The notes beneath the pieces are model-generated. The model saw only the letters and a list, made by a program, of their open reading frames with translations, searched no databases and had not been told where the DNA came from. A program made the translations under genes and the position numbers. Below, one piece after another: positions 9,874-19,814 of a DNA stretch of 64,000 nucleotides (its first letter is position 1; the number at the start of each line of letters is the position of its first letter). The stretch covers positions 124,001-188,000 of the forward strand of contig WBMQ01000012.1 of the NCBI GenBank assembly GCA_016630905.1, in the 5' to 3' direction. Source of the DNA: Capillidium heterosporum. Lineage: Eukaryota > Entomophthoromycota > Entomophthoromycetes > Entomophthorales > Capillidiaceae.

Positions 9874-10563
9874 TGTAATAACCTTGATTGTTACAATTAC
9901 TATTATAAGGTCATCGACTCATTTCTTTGTACACCACACTATTTTTCTCTTACCAATCTTCGATTTTCTACTTTCCATTTATATCTAGTTTTGATCAGAA
10001 ATCTGTTCTACTTATTAGGTATTCTTGAGTATTGTTCCCTATCCTTAGTTCGGCTATAGGGATTTCAACCCTTATCAGATATCATCTGGATATCGGAATA
10101 CTAATAACCAACCAATCACGTTAAGATACCAAGAGGGTATTTAAACCCTTGGAATGCCATTGAAGGCTGGTATCTTGACAACGTTCCACCTCGCTATTTT
10201 CTAAATAGCTGTTATTTACCTCTTGATCTCAACCATCAACTATAGCTGTTGCGACAGCCTGATCTTTTTCCCTTGCCATAGCTGTCTCTGACAGCCTGAT
10301 TCTGTTTTGTCTACAAATAAAGTATTGTTCCTGGTCAGCCTTTTAGTTATTAGATCGTGCGAATATGTGGTTCGACTTCTATACCCTCTTAGCTCACTCC
10401 GTTCCAACTTTCTTTGCTTCCCTTCAGATTTAATTCCTTTGGGTGATTCATATTATCAATGCAGTGGTTGACATTGGTTCTATTGTCCCGATCTATCCTG
10501 TCATATACCTCCATTATGACACCATCATTAGTTGGATCCAACGGCACCTTCTTGGGCCTTACA
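9874..10563 (+). repeat. LTR-like repeat family A, copy A1 (690 bp)
   Basis: Begins TGTAATAACCTTGATTGTTACA and ends CTTGGGCCTTACA, giving TGTAA...TTACA inverted ends. It holds a TATA-like GGGTATTTAAACCC (about 10136), an ACAAATAAAGT polyadenylation-like signal (about 10313) and a mini-ORF starting ATGTGGTTCGACTTC at 10364 that stops after 22 codons. Flanking pentamers (ATTTT and CATAT) do not match, so no target-site duplication is visible. Confidence 0.8.
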
Positions 10564-10873
10564 CATATCCATATTTCCATAGTCCTTTAAATTGGTTTCA
10601 ACTTCAATCCTAACAGCCAATCCACATTCTTTAAGGCCTTGGTACTTGAAGCAAGCTAGGATGGTTTTCTTCCATATAGTAAGTAGGTCTTCACTAGTTA
10701 CTTTACAAAATAATTTTAGGAGTCTGCTACAGAGAGAGTTAGTGCTGTTTCTTTGAGGCAAGGAGCATAAGTGATTGGCCTTTTCATTATAGCCTATGGT
10801 TTTTCAATAGGTTGTAGTTTACAATGGTAAGGGAGTGTTTTAGCAATAATGTGATCATGATCGTTAGCGATTT
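10564..10873 (-). other. Spacer with a possible transposase fragment
   Basis: On the minus strand, 10590-10761 encodes a stretch including LLTIWKKTILACFKYQGL. It faintly recalls the helix found near the end of pogo/jerky-type transposases (W..V..ETI..CF..AG). No catalytic motif is present, so this is only a hint of an old DNA-transposon fragment. Confidence 0.25.
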
Positions 10874-11590
10874 TGTAAGATACGTATTGGCAAGGAATGT
10901 TGGGAAGCGTTCATCAAGAGCGTTTACCAGTAGGGGTTAGCCAAGAGGCAGTAGTAGCCAGTACTCCATAAAGGCTAAAGAAATTAATGACAAAGCTATA
11001 TATTGAGGAAGCTCACGCTTGGAGCTTGATTGAGAGACGATAGGCAGATAGGAATATTCCAATTGTAGCCATGAGGTTAAGGAGCGTAGTTGGGTTCATT
11101 GGTCTAATAAAGTTCTAAGGTTCGATTCAGTTTGATTCTGTAGTTTAGTTCTGGTCAGTACAACTCTCTGGCTTAGAGGAATGTTGATTTTCAGTTCTAA
11201 ACTATACTATCGCAGTGAATCTATATTATATCAATAGCAGAAGAAAATATCAAATGGATTTAAGATGCTTATTTAAGAATTACTTAACCTACTACTAAGT
11301 TTGCTGTAGGCCTTATATAGGTGACTCATTTTAGTAATCGGTATTCAAGGTATTGATAATTACATTTATTTAATCTCCAGTATCAAAATCCATCAGGTTC
11401 TTCTGGGGGATCATCACTGACTTTAGGCAATGCAGGAGTTGGGAAGCAGTCAATCTAAATTAAACGATTAATGCCTGCTAAAGGGAAAGAGAGTTTCTAG
11501 TATTTATAGGAGAATATCGACTAGTAGTTTATCAGTTTGGGGTCTGGTTATTAAGCAAAACTGCAGCTGATTTAGGAAGATTTCCTTGCA
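10874..11590 (-). repeat. LTR-like repeat family D, copy D2 (717 bp)
   Basis: On the minus strand it begins TGCAAGGAAATCTTCC and ends GTATCTTACA. It has the TATA box CACCTATATAAGGCC (rc about 11305-11325) and a mini-ORF starting ATGAACCCAACTACG (rc near 11100) that encodes a relative of the D1 peptide, interrupted once by TGA. Flanks show no direct repeat. Confidence 0.75.
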
Positions 11591-12420
11591 GAGAATAAGT
11601 AAACCCGAAGCTAAAAACAAATGCAGAGATTAAAGAAACTCATTTAAAAAATATTCTTCTGAAAGTAAATATACGCTCAGTTGGCACTGCTACCAACAGT
11701 AATTTGCCTTTATGGGTACAGGGTCTATTGATTGTTAATATTAAGATAACACTTGTCTTTAAAGTGTAACCTTAGAATAGCCAAATATAAGATGCTTAGT
11801 ACATGTACGTTTACATTCAAAAAGTAGGAATGTTTTTAACTCTATATATCTTTGTATGGTTGGACTCGAAACTATAGGTGCCTTTTAGATATAGACATAG
11901 CAGGAAAGTTACCAATCTCAGATCTATCTTTCAAATAATAGCTCACAAGTGTCGATAACTATTCTATACTTTTTAATATATATTTCCTCTACAACTTGTA
12001 TAGTTGGTTAAAAACGTAAGTAAAATTATTGAATACTGGAAAGCTAGCATTTGAAAGTTTACACTAAGAGCAAATTTTAGCCTTAAGACATAATCCACCT
12101 TCAAATCCAAGGTAAGGTCAAATAGGCTTTATAAAGTAAAGCTCTAGGACCTATTAGTTAAATATATCCCTTTGCCTGAAGATATGGATCTAGGTATGAA
12201 ATAGAGATGGATAAAAGCTGCTTCCTAAATATTGGTTTAAAGTCTATTTGACCTAGTACGAAGCTTTAGCTTCGAGTAGCTTAATTTTAGTTAAAAGTAG
12301 TGGGTTGAGCTGTAGCATCAACAGAAGCGGAGTTACACTCATTCTAAGCATTGGTCTGATATGCTTTGAAGGAAGGAAAGAATAGTAGGCAATATGTAGC
12401 CACCTAAAGATGTGAAAAGC
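11591..12420. other. Intergenic, no gene seen
   Basis: No domain-bearing frame. It precedes the small gene at 12522 and ends in that gene's promoter. Confidence 0.5.
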
Positions 12421-12422
12421 AG

Positions 12423-12430
12423 TATAAAAA
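12423..12430 (+). promoter_or_regulatory. TATA box of the small gene at 12522
   Basis: TATAAAAA, 92 nt before the ATG at 12522, followed by a C/A-rich leader without ATG. Confidence 0.55.
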
Positions 12431-12521
12431 GAGTATCGATAACTCGAATCCTCAACAAAACATCACAACAAACAGTCCAGATACATTTCCAACTTATTTC
12501 CTAGTTTCCACCATCGCCAGT

Positions 12522-12827
12522 ATGGTAGCCGGCGCTAGATTCCTGGTCCCAAGAAGTACCTGCAACAGCATCTACACGTTCAATTACCAAAGCTCTGGAC
12601 TTGATATGTTCTTCCACTCTAGACCTGAACTCCTTGATGAAGCCAATGCAACCAATGTGAAGAAAGCCTACGGGTGCATCGATGCCGTCCCCAACTTCAA
12701 AGCCAAGTCCAGCTTGAGAAATAATGTCAACTTTAGCATCTTGCACAAGGCCAAGGGTTGGGATGGTCCAGTTATCGACAAGTTCCTGAGTGCTAGAAAA
12801 TTTGGAGGCTACAGAATGCTGTCCTAG
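12522..12827 (+). CDS. Small unknown protein, 101 aa
   Basis: ATG 12522 to TAG. I do not recognise the protein. Base composition rises to gene-like GC in exactly this interval, Lys is mostly AAG and codon third positions favour C and G, as in the other real exons of the window. A TATA box and an uninterrupted CA-rich leader precede it. The peptide is soluble-looking and basic, with two Cys (14 and 51), and has no signal peptide or membrane segment. An overlapping minus-strand frame of 121 codons (12501-12866) exists, but upstream TATA and leader favour the plus strand. It stands alone between LTR and MULE sequence. Confidence 0.5.
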   Translation: MVAGARFLVPRSTCNSIYTFNYQSSGLDMFFHSRPELLDEANATNVKKAYGCIDAVPNFKAKSSLRNNVNFSILHKAKGWDGPVIDKFLSARKFGGYRMLS

Positions 12828-13017
12828 TAGTGTTCTTGTCCAGCTCCGCTTCAATGAATATTGCAAAACTTACCACGACACATTCAGACCACCATAGTTA
12901 GGAAATAAATTTTTGGTAAATATGTAGATACTTATATATATACGTATTTTATAAATAAATTTATAACTACTCAACTAACGACCTATTTAATATTCAATAG
13001 AATAAAGGCACATTTTC

Positions 13018-13136
13018 TGTAACAACCTTGATTGTTACAATCCTTACTATTATGTCATAGACCTGTCTCGTTTATTTATTCTTTGTACTACTTGCTCTAC
13101 CAACTTTTGCTCTGCCATATCCCCAATTTGTCAGCA
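13018..13136 (+). repeat. LTR-like repeat family A, 5' fragment
   Basis: TGTAACAACCTTGATTGTTACA followed by a diverged version of the family A 5' region (TCATAGACC, TTCTTTGTAC, ACCAACTTTTG). It ends where the MULE begins, so the MULE may have inserted into it. Confidence 0.65.
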
Positions 13137-13711
13137 TTTGAAAAGCATGGCCCTTCCTTCCTAATTTGGAATATTTCCGCTTGCTGTTTTTAGAGTAAAG
13201 AATGGCAGAATTTAACTAGAATCTATAGATCTTTCAAGATAAAGCTACAGATATTAAATATGATGCTTCAATTCCAACCTGCTTCAGATGAATTACAAGT
13301 TTAATTCAGCAAACCAGAAACCAATAAGGTAAGATGTCAAAAGCAGTCGAAGTAGATTTAAGTGTAAGATCTGCCACTTCAAGGTAATTTAGCTCATTCT
13401 AATTTTACATAACATATTTAGATAATAGGCTTTGTCTTATAGGTTGGCTAGATTGCTTGCATAAGGTTATCAGTATAATAAGATAACCATTTATATTATA
13501 ATTAAAGGTATATTCAGTTTAAAGAAATATAATTTAGAGTATTTATTTAAAATTTGTATTATATGTATATCGGTATATACAGCCAACTAGTTATATTATT
13601 ATATACTGGTTTTAAACCTTTTGTTAAAAGTGTAAGTTTCTTCTAGTTTACTTTTCAATTTCCAGACTGAAAATTTTAAATATCATTCCACATCTTACAA
13701 GACTTACTCAA

Positions 13712-14590
13712 ATGGCTTTTAATAATCTACCAACAGAGAAAACCAAGCTAGTAGAACATATTCAAGATAGTTCGCCTAAGCCGAATTGGAATGGTTTATC
13801 GATGACAGTCGTCAACCCGATTAAATATAACCAAAAGAAGTCAACTCAGATATCTGTGCCTTACTCTTCAGCAGTGACCAATAACTTGAACAACGATGCT
13901 TGGGATAAAGCAACAGATTTAGAGTTAAATTGTCCACCAGTAGGTGCCAATTTGGTTGAAGACAAACTAAAGGAGTCAAAGGGTATAGTTTTGAATCGTC
14001 CATTAGAGGAGGCAGATTTGGCTGAGGATGATAAAGATGAATTAAAGGGGATAGCTTCGGACTACTTATCTGTAGAAGATGACTTGGTTGAGGGTGTTTG
14101 TGATAACTTGCCTGAAGTAACTTCCAATTTTCTATCAACAGAATGTATCGATTTGGTTGAGGATACTGAAGACGATCTGTTAGAAAATCTTCAAGAAATA
14201 AATACCTTCTTTACCTCTGAAATTTTAAACTTGGAATTTCAAGAATTAGATGATCTCTATAATTATTTACGGGAGAAAGCTAAGGAAGAAGGATACATTT
14301 TAGTTAGTGGAGGCAGAACGAAGTTAAAGGACAACACAATTACCGGATATACCTTAAAGTGCTCACATTGGAGAATCCAGTCTTTGAAGCAGCTGAAATC
14401 AACAAGCCCACCTACTATTTGTGGATTTAAAATCAACATTGGCCATGGCGGAGGAGGGAAGAGCACGTTTAAAGTCAATAGGTTTAAGTTAAATCATGAC
14501 TGTACACCAGTATTAAAAGTAGATCAGATGTGTAGTGCTAAGTTTAGAGGTATACCAGAACACCTAAAGGACGACATTATTAAGTACTAG
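13712..14590 (+). CDS. MULE ORF1: FAR1/FLYWCH-like DNA-binding part, 292 aa
   Basis: ATG 13712 to TAG. Residues 1-180 are acidic and low in complexity, with repeated LVED/LAED blocks. Residues about 190-285 resemble the zinc-binding WRKY-GCM1/FAR1-type domain that opens MULE transposases: YLREKAKEEGYILV, KCSHW, ICGFKI and FKLNHDC supply the expected Cys and His. It ends IPEHLKDDIIKY, which in intact MULE proteins continues into the next helix. The stop is followed after one codon (GAG) by the ATG of ORF2 in the same reading frame, so ORF1 and ORF2 look like one ancestral protein split by a nonsense codon. The identical split in the inverted copy shows that the stop existed before the last transposition. 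Readthrough, reinitiation or supply of an intact protein from elsewhere are the options. Confidence 0.85.
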   Translation: MAFNNLPTEKTKLVEHIQDSSPKPNWNGLSMTVVNPIKYNQKKSTQISVPYSSAVTNNLNNDAWDKATDLELNCPPVGANLVEDKLKESKGIVLNRPLEEADLAEDDKDELKGIASDYLSVEDDLVEGVCDNLPEVTSNFLSTECIDLVEDTEDDLLENLQEINTFFTSEILNLEFQELDDLYNYLREKAKEEGYILVSGGRTKLKDNTITGYTLKCSHWRIQSLKQLKSTSPPTICGFKINIGHGGGGKSTFKVNRFKLNHDCTPVLKVDQMCSAKFRGIPEHLKDDIIKY

Positions 14591-14593
14591 GAG

Positions 14594-16126
14594 ATGACTT
14601 TCACTGCAAATGACATTTACAAACTTCTGCAAGTTCCTAAACATAAGATTACTTGGACAAAATCAGATATTCAACGCTTTATAACAAAACACTACCAAGA
14701 AGAAAATCGAGTGCAATGTGACAAGCTAAAGGAAACTCTTGAAGATTTAAAGACGTTTCAACCTAAGGCTCAATTTGTTTTCAATGATAATTATGGGCTA
14801 TTCACTTTATGCTTCTGGGCGACAGAAATGCAAATCGATAACTATAAGAAATTTGGAGATATATTAATATTTGATAGTACGTTCAATACTAACAGCCTTA
14901 CCTTACCTTTCCTTTCGTTTGTTGGTATAAATGAACATGGAAATACAGTTTCATTTGGGTCTGCCTTTGTTATTAATGAAGGATTGGAAACTGTTGTTGA
15001 AGTGCTTTGCTCATTTCTTACTGTCCATAAACTCCCTCCTAAGACAGTATTTACAGATTCTGATGCAAGCTATATTGGTGCAATTAGAGTCGTTATTCCA
15101 AGTAGTTGTCATATTCTTTGTATGTGGCATATTACTTTGAACTTTAAACGGAACCTTGGAAAGCAACTAGACAATAAGTTGAGTAAATTTATCACCAACA
15201 TTTATGAGATTATCCAAGCAAGAAGAAGTAAGGATAGTTTAGATGATGAGCTCAACAACCTCTTTAAAAAGTATGATATGAAAGAAAAGGCTATCAACTA
15301 TGTAAGGTCAGTATTTCGTAAAAGGGATAAATTTTGCTACCGTTACCTAGAAGGTGAATTCAGTATGAGGATTACAACTACTCAACGAGTCGAATCGAAC
15401 CACAAGCGAAACAAACGTATTTTAGGTAAAAATCCGCGAAATCTGTCATTGGTTGTAAGAAGATTAGTGCAAGGTGACGAAGCTGAACAGGTGGCATTCA
15501 AGAAGGCAATTTCAAAAGTACAAACCCAGCATCCAATGGAGCACCATTTCAATGATGAGGTTTATACTGCGGTAAGTAACTTTGCCTATAGTATCTTTGA
15601 TAGTGAATATTCAAAGTTTCTTAAATGTCGTATTGTTAATGCTACTGCTACTGAGGCTGAGGTTTTAGATGTTGAATCTGGACATACTGAAATAGTTAGT
15701 AACATTTGCACTTGTTTATTTCGCTCCCAAACAGGCATACCTTGTAGACATGAGATGGCGGCTTATCAACATGTAGAGGAGTTCTCAATTTTAAATTTAG
15801 TTTCTCAGCGTTGGAAAATCAATTATAAATTGGCAGATATCAAGGAAACTGCATTTGATATTACAGATTGGGTTGAAAGTGATATTACCAGTCATGAAAC
15901 TAAGTCAGAAGCAGTTAATATAGCAAAGAAGACGTTTTATGATATAATGCAAAGGATGGGTATTGGCCAGGTGAAGGAATTTACCAAACTTATGAATAGT
16001 TTTGCTGATAAGGAAGCAGCTAAGTTTTTGTTGAATAAGGAGGAAGGACATAATGTTGTAATGCCCAAATGGAATAAATCAAAAGCAAAACGTACAAATG
16101 CTAAGGTTAAGGAAGTTAAGATGTAG
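14594..16126 (+). CDS. MULE ORF2: transposase with SWIM zinc finger, 510 aa
   Basis: Mutator-type DDE transposase. Catalytic Asp candidates are in ILIFDSTFNTN (about residue 94) and KTVFTDSDASY (about 155); the third acidic residue should lie in the helical region after RVESNHKRN, where Glu is abundant. CHILCMWHITLNFKRN is the family's conserved CxxH/W segment. A SWIM zinc finger follows at about 375-395 (CTCLFRSQTGIPCRHE). The length suits the family if ORF1 supplies the N-terminus. The gene is intact from ATG to TAG and identical to the minus-strand copy, so this lineage moved recently. It acts on the element's inverted ends by cut-and-paste. Confidence 0.92.
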   Translation: MTFTANDIYKLLQVPKHKITWTKSDIQRFITKHYQEENRVQCDKLKETLEDLKTFQPKAQFVFNDNYGLFTLCFWATEMQIDNYKKFGDILIFDSTFNTNSLTLPFLSFVGINEHGNTVSFGSAFVINEGLETVVEVLCSFLTVHKLPPKTVFTDSDASYIGAIRVVIPSSCHILCMWHITLNFKRNLGKQLDNKLSKFITNIYEIIQARRSKDSLDDELNNLFKKYDMKEKAINYVRSVFRKRDKFCYRYLEGEFSMRITTTQRVESNHKRNKRILGKNPRNLSLVVRRLVQGDEAEQVAFKKAISKVQTQHPMEHHFNDEVYTAVSNFAYSIFDSEYSKFLKCRIVNATATEAEVLDVESGHTEIVSNICTCLFRSQTGIPCRHEMAAYQHVEEFSILNLVSQRWKINYKLADIKETAFDITDWVESDITSHETKSEAVNIAKKTFYDIMQRMGIGQVKEFTKLMNSFADKEAAKFLLNKEEGHNVVMPKWNKSKAKRTNAKVKEVKM

Positions 16127-17452
16127 TGGATTTAGTAAATATAATAAAGGAACTTTACTTCATATTCATATATGCTAAGATTTGCTTTTATATTTTGCAC
16201 TCTTATTTATAGAGAAAAGGTGATAATAGATAGTGTATTTGCTTTTATCATTCAACGATTTTATAAAGCAAGTTCTAATAATTTATAAATTATCTATTTT
16301 AAAGGTACTTTAAAATAAGATAACATATTAGATAAAGTTTATTATAGTAACGCAAGTTGAGAAGAGTTTTGAATAAATCCAACTGTCCTTAAGAGTGTGG
16401 AAGATAACTAACTCAGATTGATTAAGAGATTTATGTGAAGGTTACAAAGAGAATGTAGCCATACTATAGAAGCTCTAAGCTTACGTGATACACTTTATGT
16501 TGGTAGACTAACTAAATCGACCAATGAAGAGGGTACAATAAAGTTAACTACATAAACAAAAAATATCAGCACTAATATTAGTTTAAGAATAACTGAGGAT
16601 ATGGTCTCAACTGTTAATCTTCTTAGCGGCAAAGACAAGTTTCATATATCTTCATTCCCTAGAACTCATGAACGTAGTACTCAATGATAGGGCTAAATGA
16701 ATAGGAACTCAGTAGCCTTATGTAAATAAAGGGGTTGTTAACACTGATCCAGTAATCACAGGCAATGTATATGTTCAACGATCCTTCAAAAATAGGTAGA
16801 TTCTTAGGAGTCATTACTAGACTTTATAGAACGATGGCAAAGAAATCTGCCAAGTTGAAAACGGCTTTGTAAAGCAAGCGATTACCTCAGCAAAGTTAAA
16901 TAACTCGGAAATGAGCTCAAGGCAATCATTCATGGTAAATTCTAGCGAGGATACAGCCTTGCAGAGATATTATACATGGTCTGAATAAACTGATAAGGGG
17001 CTAATGGCGAATGAAAAGATGGGCACGAAATCCAAGCCGGTCTTTCACGATGAAGCATGTGGCGGTGAAGTGGTCTTCCCAATCTTTAAGGCTTTACAGA
17101 TGGTATCGTGCTCATCGATAGAAATGTCATCAGGAAAATGAGTTTAAATGAGGCTGGTCAAATCTAGTTTAAATGATTAGTAAGATGCAGTTCATCTTGA
17201 TTACCTGGTTTATATCTGATCGTAGATTAAAAAATGAGAAAAAGGTTCATTTAAAATTTTGCAAATCAGACCTAAAATTTTTTATTTTCAGCCAATAACT
17301 TTCGATTTTTCTAAGCTTAATTTATTCTTAAAATTCATTGGTTACAAATCTAAATTTAGATCAGACTGTCTTCGTTTTATATATATATATACAGTCTTGG
17401 AGGGGGTTGCTGGAAATTTGAAAAGCAACCCCCATGCTTTTTGATTTCTCTA

Positions 17453-17971
17453 CAACTTTTTAATCCTGAGAATAACTTGTTCCAAATTAGCACAATAGAA
17501 TAAGAGTGCCCATTTTTTAAGAACGATTTTTGCACAAACTGGGTTTTTTAGAGAGTTCATTCTGGCAGAACACTATTTCGCACACTGAAAATAACTTACA
17601 TATATAACTAATCTCGATTTATAAATAAAATTAGCAGGTTGCAATCGATATCCACCAGCTTTCGCATGTTGGATATATTTATTTTAGTATTTTATAATAT
17701 AATAGCCAATTAATGGAATGATGGGTTTACATATAATAACGATTTATCATTTACTAGCTATAGAGAAAAGAGGGTTTAAAAAAATGTTCGTTTACAAAAC
17801 AGTACCCTATTGTAACTAACTAGAATATGACTTAATCATGCTATTGTTTGGAATCGAAGATAATTGAAAGAAGTTCCATACAAAGAAACTATACTTTTCA
17901 AAGTTTAAATAAAATAGAATTCAAAAATACATACTAAAGCTGCGTTCTATTTATATATAAAGTTATTCAAA
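17453..17971. other. Intergenic, no gene seen
   Basis: AT-rich sequence between the MULE and the truncated gene at 17972; no supported frame. Confidence 0.5.
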
Positions 17972-18945
17972 ATGCTTATTCCAGTTAATAGACTTAAGGA
18001 GAAATTAATTGAGCATCTACAGGTATTAGAGCAAGCAAAAATATTTAATGATAATGCTATGTCCAACTCACTACCCCTTGTCAATTCGTATTTGGAATAC
18101 TCAAAGCTCTTACTCCCTATGGAGCTATGCTGCCTTATAAAGCATTCGCTGCTGAACTCTGGAACGAAAGTTGAAGTAACTTTGAAAGACACATTCCAGT
18201 TATTAGAGGACAACGTAGAACTAAACAATGTGCCTGAAGCTTTGCCAACTTTTTCTTTTGAACAACTTGAAGGAGATGATGAAACAAGCTTGTTAGAAGA
18301 TGGAATGAAGATGGCCTACTCGAAGCCAACTAAAATTATCTTACCTAAAGTGTCCGATATTTTAACCAAGTATCATTTAACTGCAGAGATTATAGAAAGG
18401 TACCTTTGATATATAAGTTTTGCTCATCATTTAAATGTATAGTAAATTTGCTAACAGCACTACTTTCAAGATTGTTGATCATGCTTTAATTGCAGTTGGA
18501 CTGATGAATATGATCAAGGAATTGAATTTTCAACTAGCAAAACAGTTAGAAAAAGTGTTGGACGAGAAACTGGGTACTTGTACTTTAGATGCAACCAGTA
18601 TCAAAGATACAAAGAGGTGAGTTTGGAGGAGCTATCTAGTGAGGATCTTGACAGCAATCGTGGTGACACTAGCACTAGACCTGCCAACAGGTGTGAAGCA
18701 CATTTTAGACTTAAATTCGACCTCGTAACTTATCAAAACGTTGTTGTATATGATTCAGATTTTGGGCATTCACATGGTGGCCAATTCAAAGACATACCAG
18801 TTGTTCCTGAATACTTTTGGGACCGTATTGTTGATAAATTTATCGATGGTGCAACTAGTACTGAAGCGTTAAAGTTAATTTTCAATATATATGGCTTTAA
18901 AATATATAACAGAACATTGTTAGAAAGCTTTTACTATAAGCAAGA
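17972..18945 (+). pseudogene. Truncated MULE-like DNA-binding gene, three exons
   Basis: ATG 17972 opens 145 codons. A plausible intron (GTACCT...TGTATAG, about 18401-18455) joins it to a second exon. A second plausible intron (GTGAGT...GACAG, about 18614-18651) joins that to a third exon ending where the LTR-like copy B2 begins at 18946. The third exon (HFRLKF, FGHSHGGQFKDIP, WDRIVDKFIDGATSTEALKLI) has the order seen at the end of the DNA-binding part of MULE proteins: an H-x-H element, then IP, then a helix leading to the transposase. The catalytic region is missing. I infer an old, different MULE or a domesticated relative cut by the LTR. Exon borders are predictions. Confidence 0.45.
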
Positions 18946-19743
18946 TGTAACGAAACCTCAGATGGCTTCTCTAGAGAATCAGCTTGATAACCCTTCTAGC
19001 TGTGAGAACCGTAGTTCTAATACTGTTTCAACCTTGCAATAGATTAGTTCTCAGTCACTTAATAATTAATCGCAAAAAGGCGGAGTCTCCGCTTGAACTG
19101 AATAACAATTAACGTATTAGATCATGACATGTCACTAATGGATTCTCCTGGTCCACCCTCAAAGCGTGATGGATACACACCATCTGCCTAATGAAGGACT
19201 AGTCATTGGCATCTCCATCGTCCCGTCGTCCTCATCTCCTGCCCCTATATAAACCCCTCCGACTTGTGTAACTTTTCGACAAGTGATTATCTCATAATAA
19301 ATATTTCAATTTCCCTTTGTTATAATCACTGCACGCCGATTAGACCCGATTTTCTGTAACCGTTGAATTAGCCAGGAGTCGAACCAGAATATTGCCAACT
19401 TAGAGTAGCCTAAAGTTGATATACAGAATAGCGTTGGATCAAGGATAGCTTAGGATTAGCTTAGGATTCACAGAATAGCATCAGATTAGAATCGCTCCGA
19501 ATTAGGATTAGAGCCGATTAGACGGAATTAAGTACTAGAACCCAATGGATATTACCGCCCTCCTTGGCCTCATCACGACTGTGGCCTCGTTTGTCTTCAT
19601 GAACCGACTTTGGGTTCAGATTGCCACTAAAGTCTCAGCTGTTAAAGCAATGGCGTTGAGCTTCTTTAGTTTTATTAGTGTGATCACCACTACGTTGGTT
19701 TACCTTAAGCCTAGCCCTGCACTCCTAGAGAGACTTCCCTACA
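18946..19743 (+). repeat. LTR-like repeat family B, copy B2 (798 bp)
   Basis: Begins TGTAACGAAACCTCAGATGG and ends CTTCCCTACA. It holds CCTATATAAACCCC (TATA, about 19244), CATAATAAATATTT (polyadenylation-like, about 19293), a GATTAG-rich leader and the intact mini-ORF. It joins two unrelated broken genes: the truncated MULE-like gene on its left and the WOPR pseudogene on its right. Flanking pentamers CAAGA and GATGG differ. Confidence 0.8.
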
Positions 19744-19814
19744 GATGGGATGGAGGAGTTGGGATTTTGATTCTGATTAGTGAAGGTGAAGTTGTCATTC
19801 AAAGAATACATTGA
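19545..19814 (+). CDS. LTR-embedded hydrophobic mini-ORF, family B (copy B2)
   Basis: ATG 19545; the repeat-encoded part is 66 codons up to 19743 and is open to the very end of the repeat, after which the frame runs into unrelated DNA. Key residues: MDITALLGLI, FMNRLW, KVSAVKAM, LSFFSFI, TTLVYLKPSPALLERLPY. Two hydrophobic stretches suggest a small membrane-associated segment. The minus-strand copy B4 keeps the same frame with only conservative changes; B1 and B3 have lost it. It is related in protein sequence to the family D mini-ORF at 7838. In LTR terms it lies in the U5 end, so in a complete element it would continue across the primer-binding site into internal sequence. Confidence 0.5.
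   Translation: MDITALLGLITTVASFVFMNRLWVQIATKVSAVKAMALSFFSFISVITTTLVYLKPSPALLERLPYRWDGGVGILILISEGEVVIQRIH

Larger units (their letters stand above)
13137..17452 (+). mobile_element. Mutator-like element (MULE), plus-strand copy, 4316 bp
   Basis: Exactly the same length as the inverted copy at 32114-36429 and, wherever I compared them, identical in sequence. The ends are imperfect inverted repeats: TTTGAAAAGCATGG at the left; at the right CCATGCTTTTTGA followed by TTTCTCTA. It carries a DNA-binding ORF and a transposase ORF in one frame separated by a stop, then about 1.3 kb of noncoding sequence. I could not find the 9-bp target duplication usual for MULEs. Confidence 0.88.
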
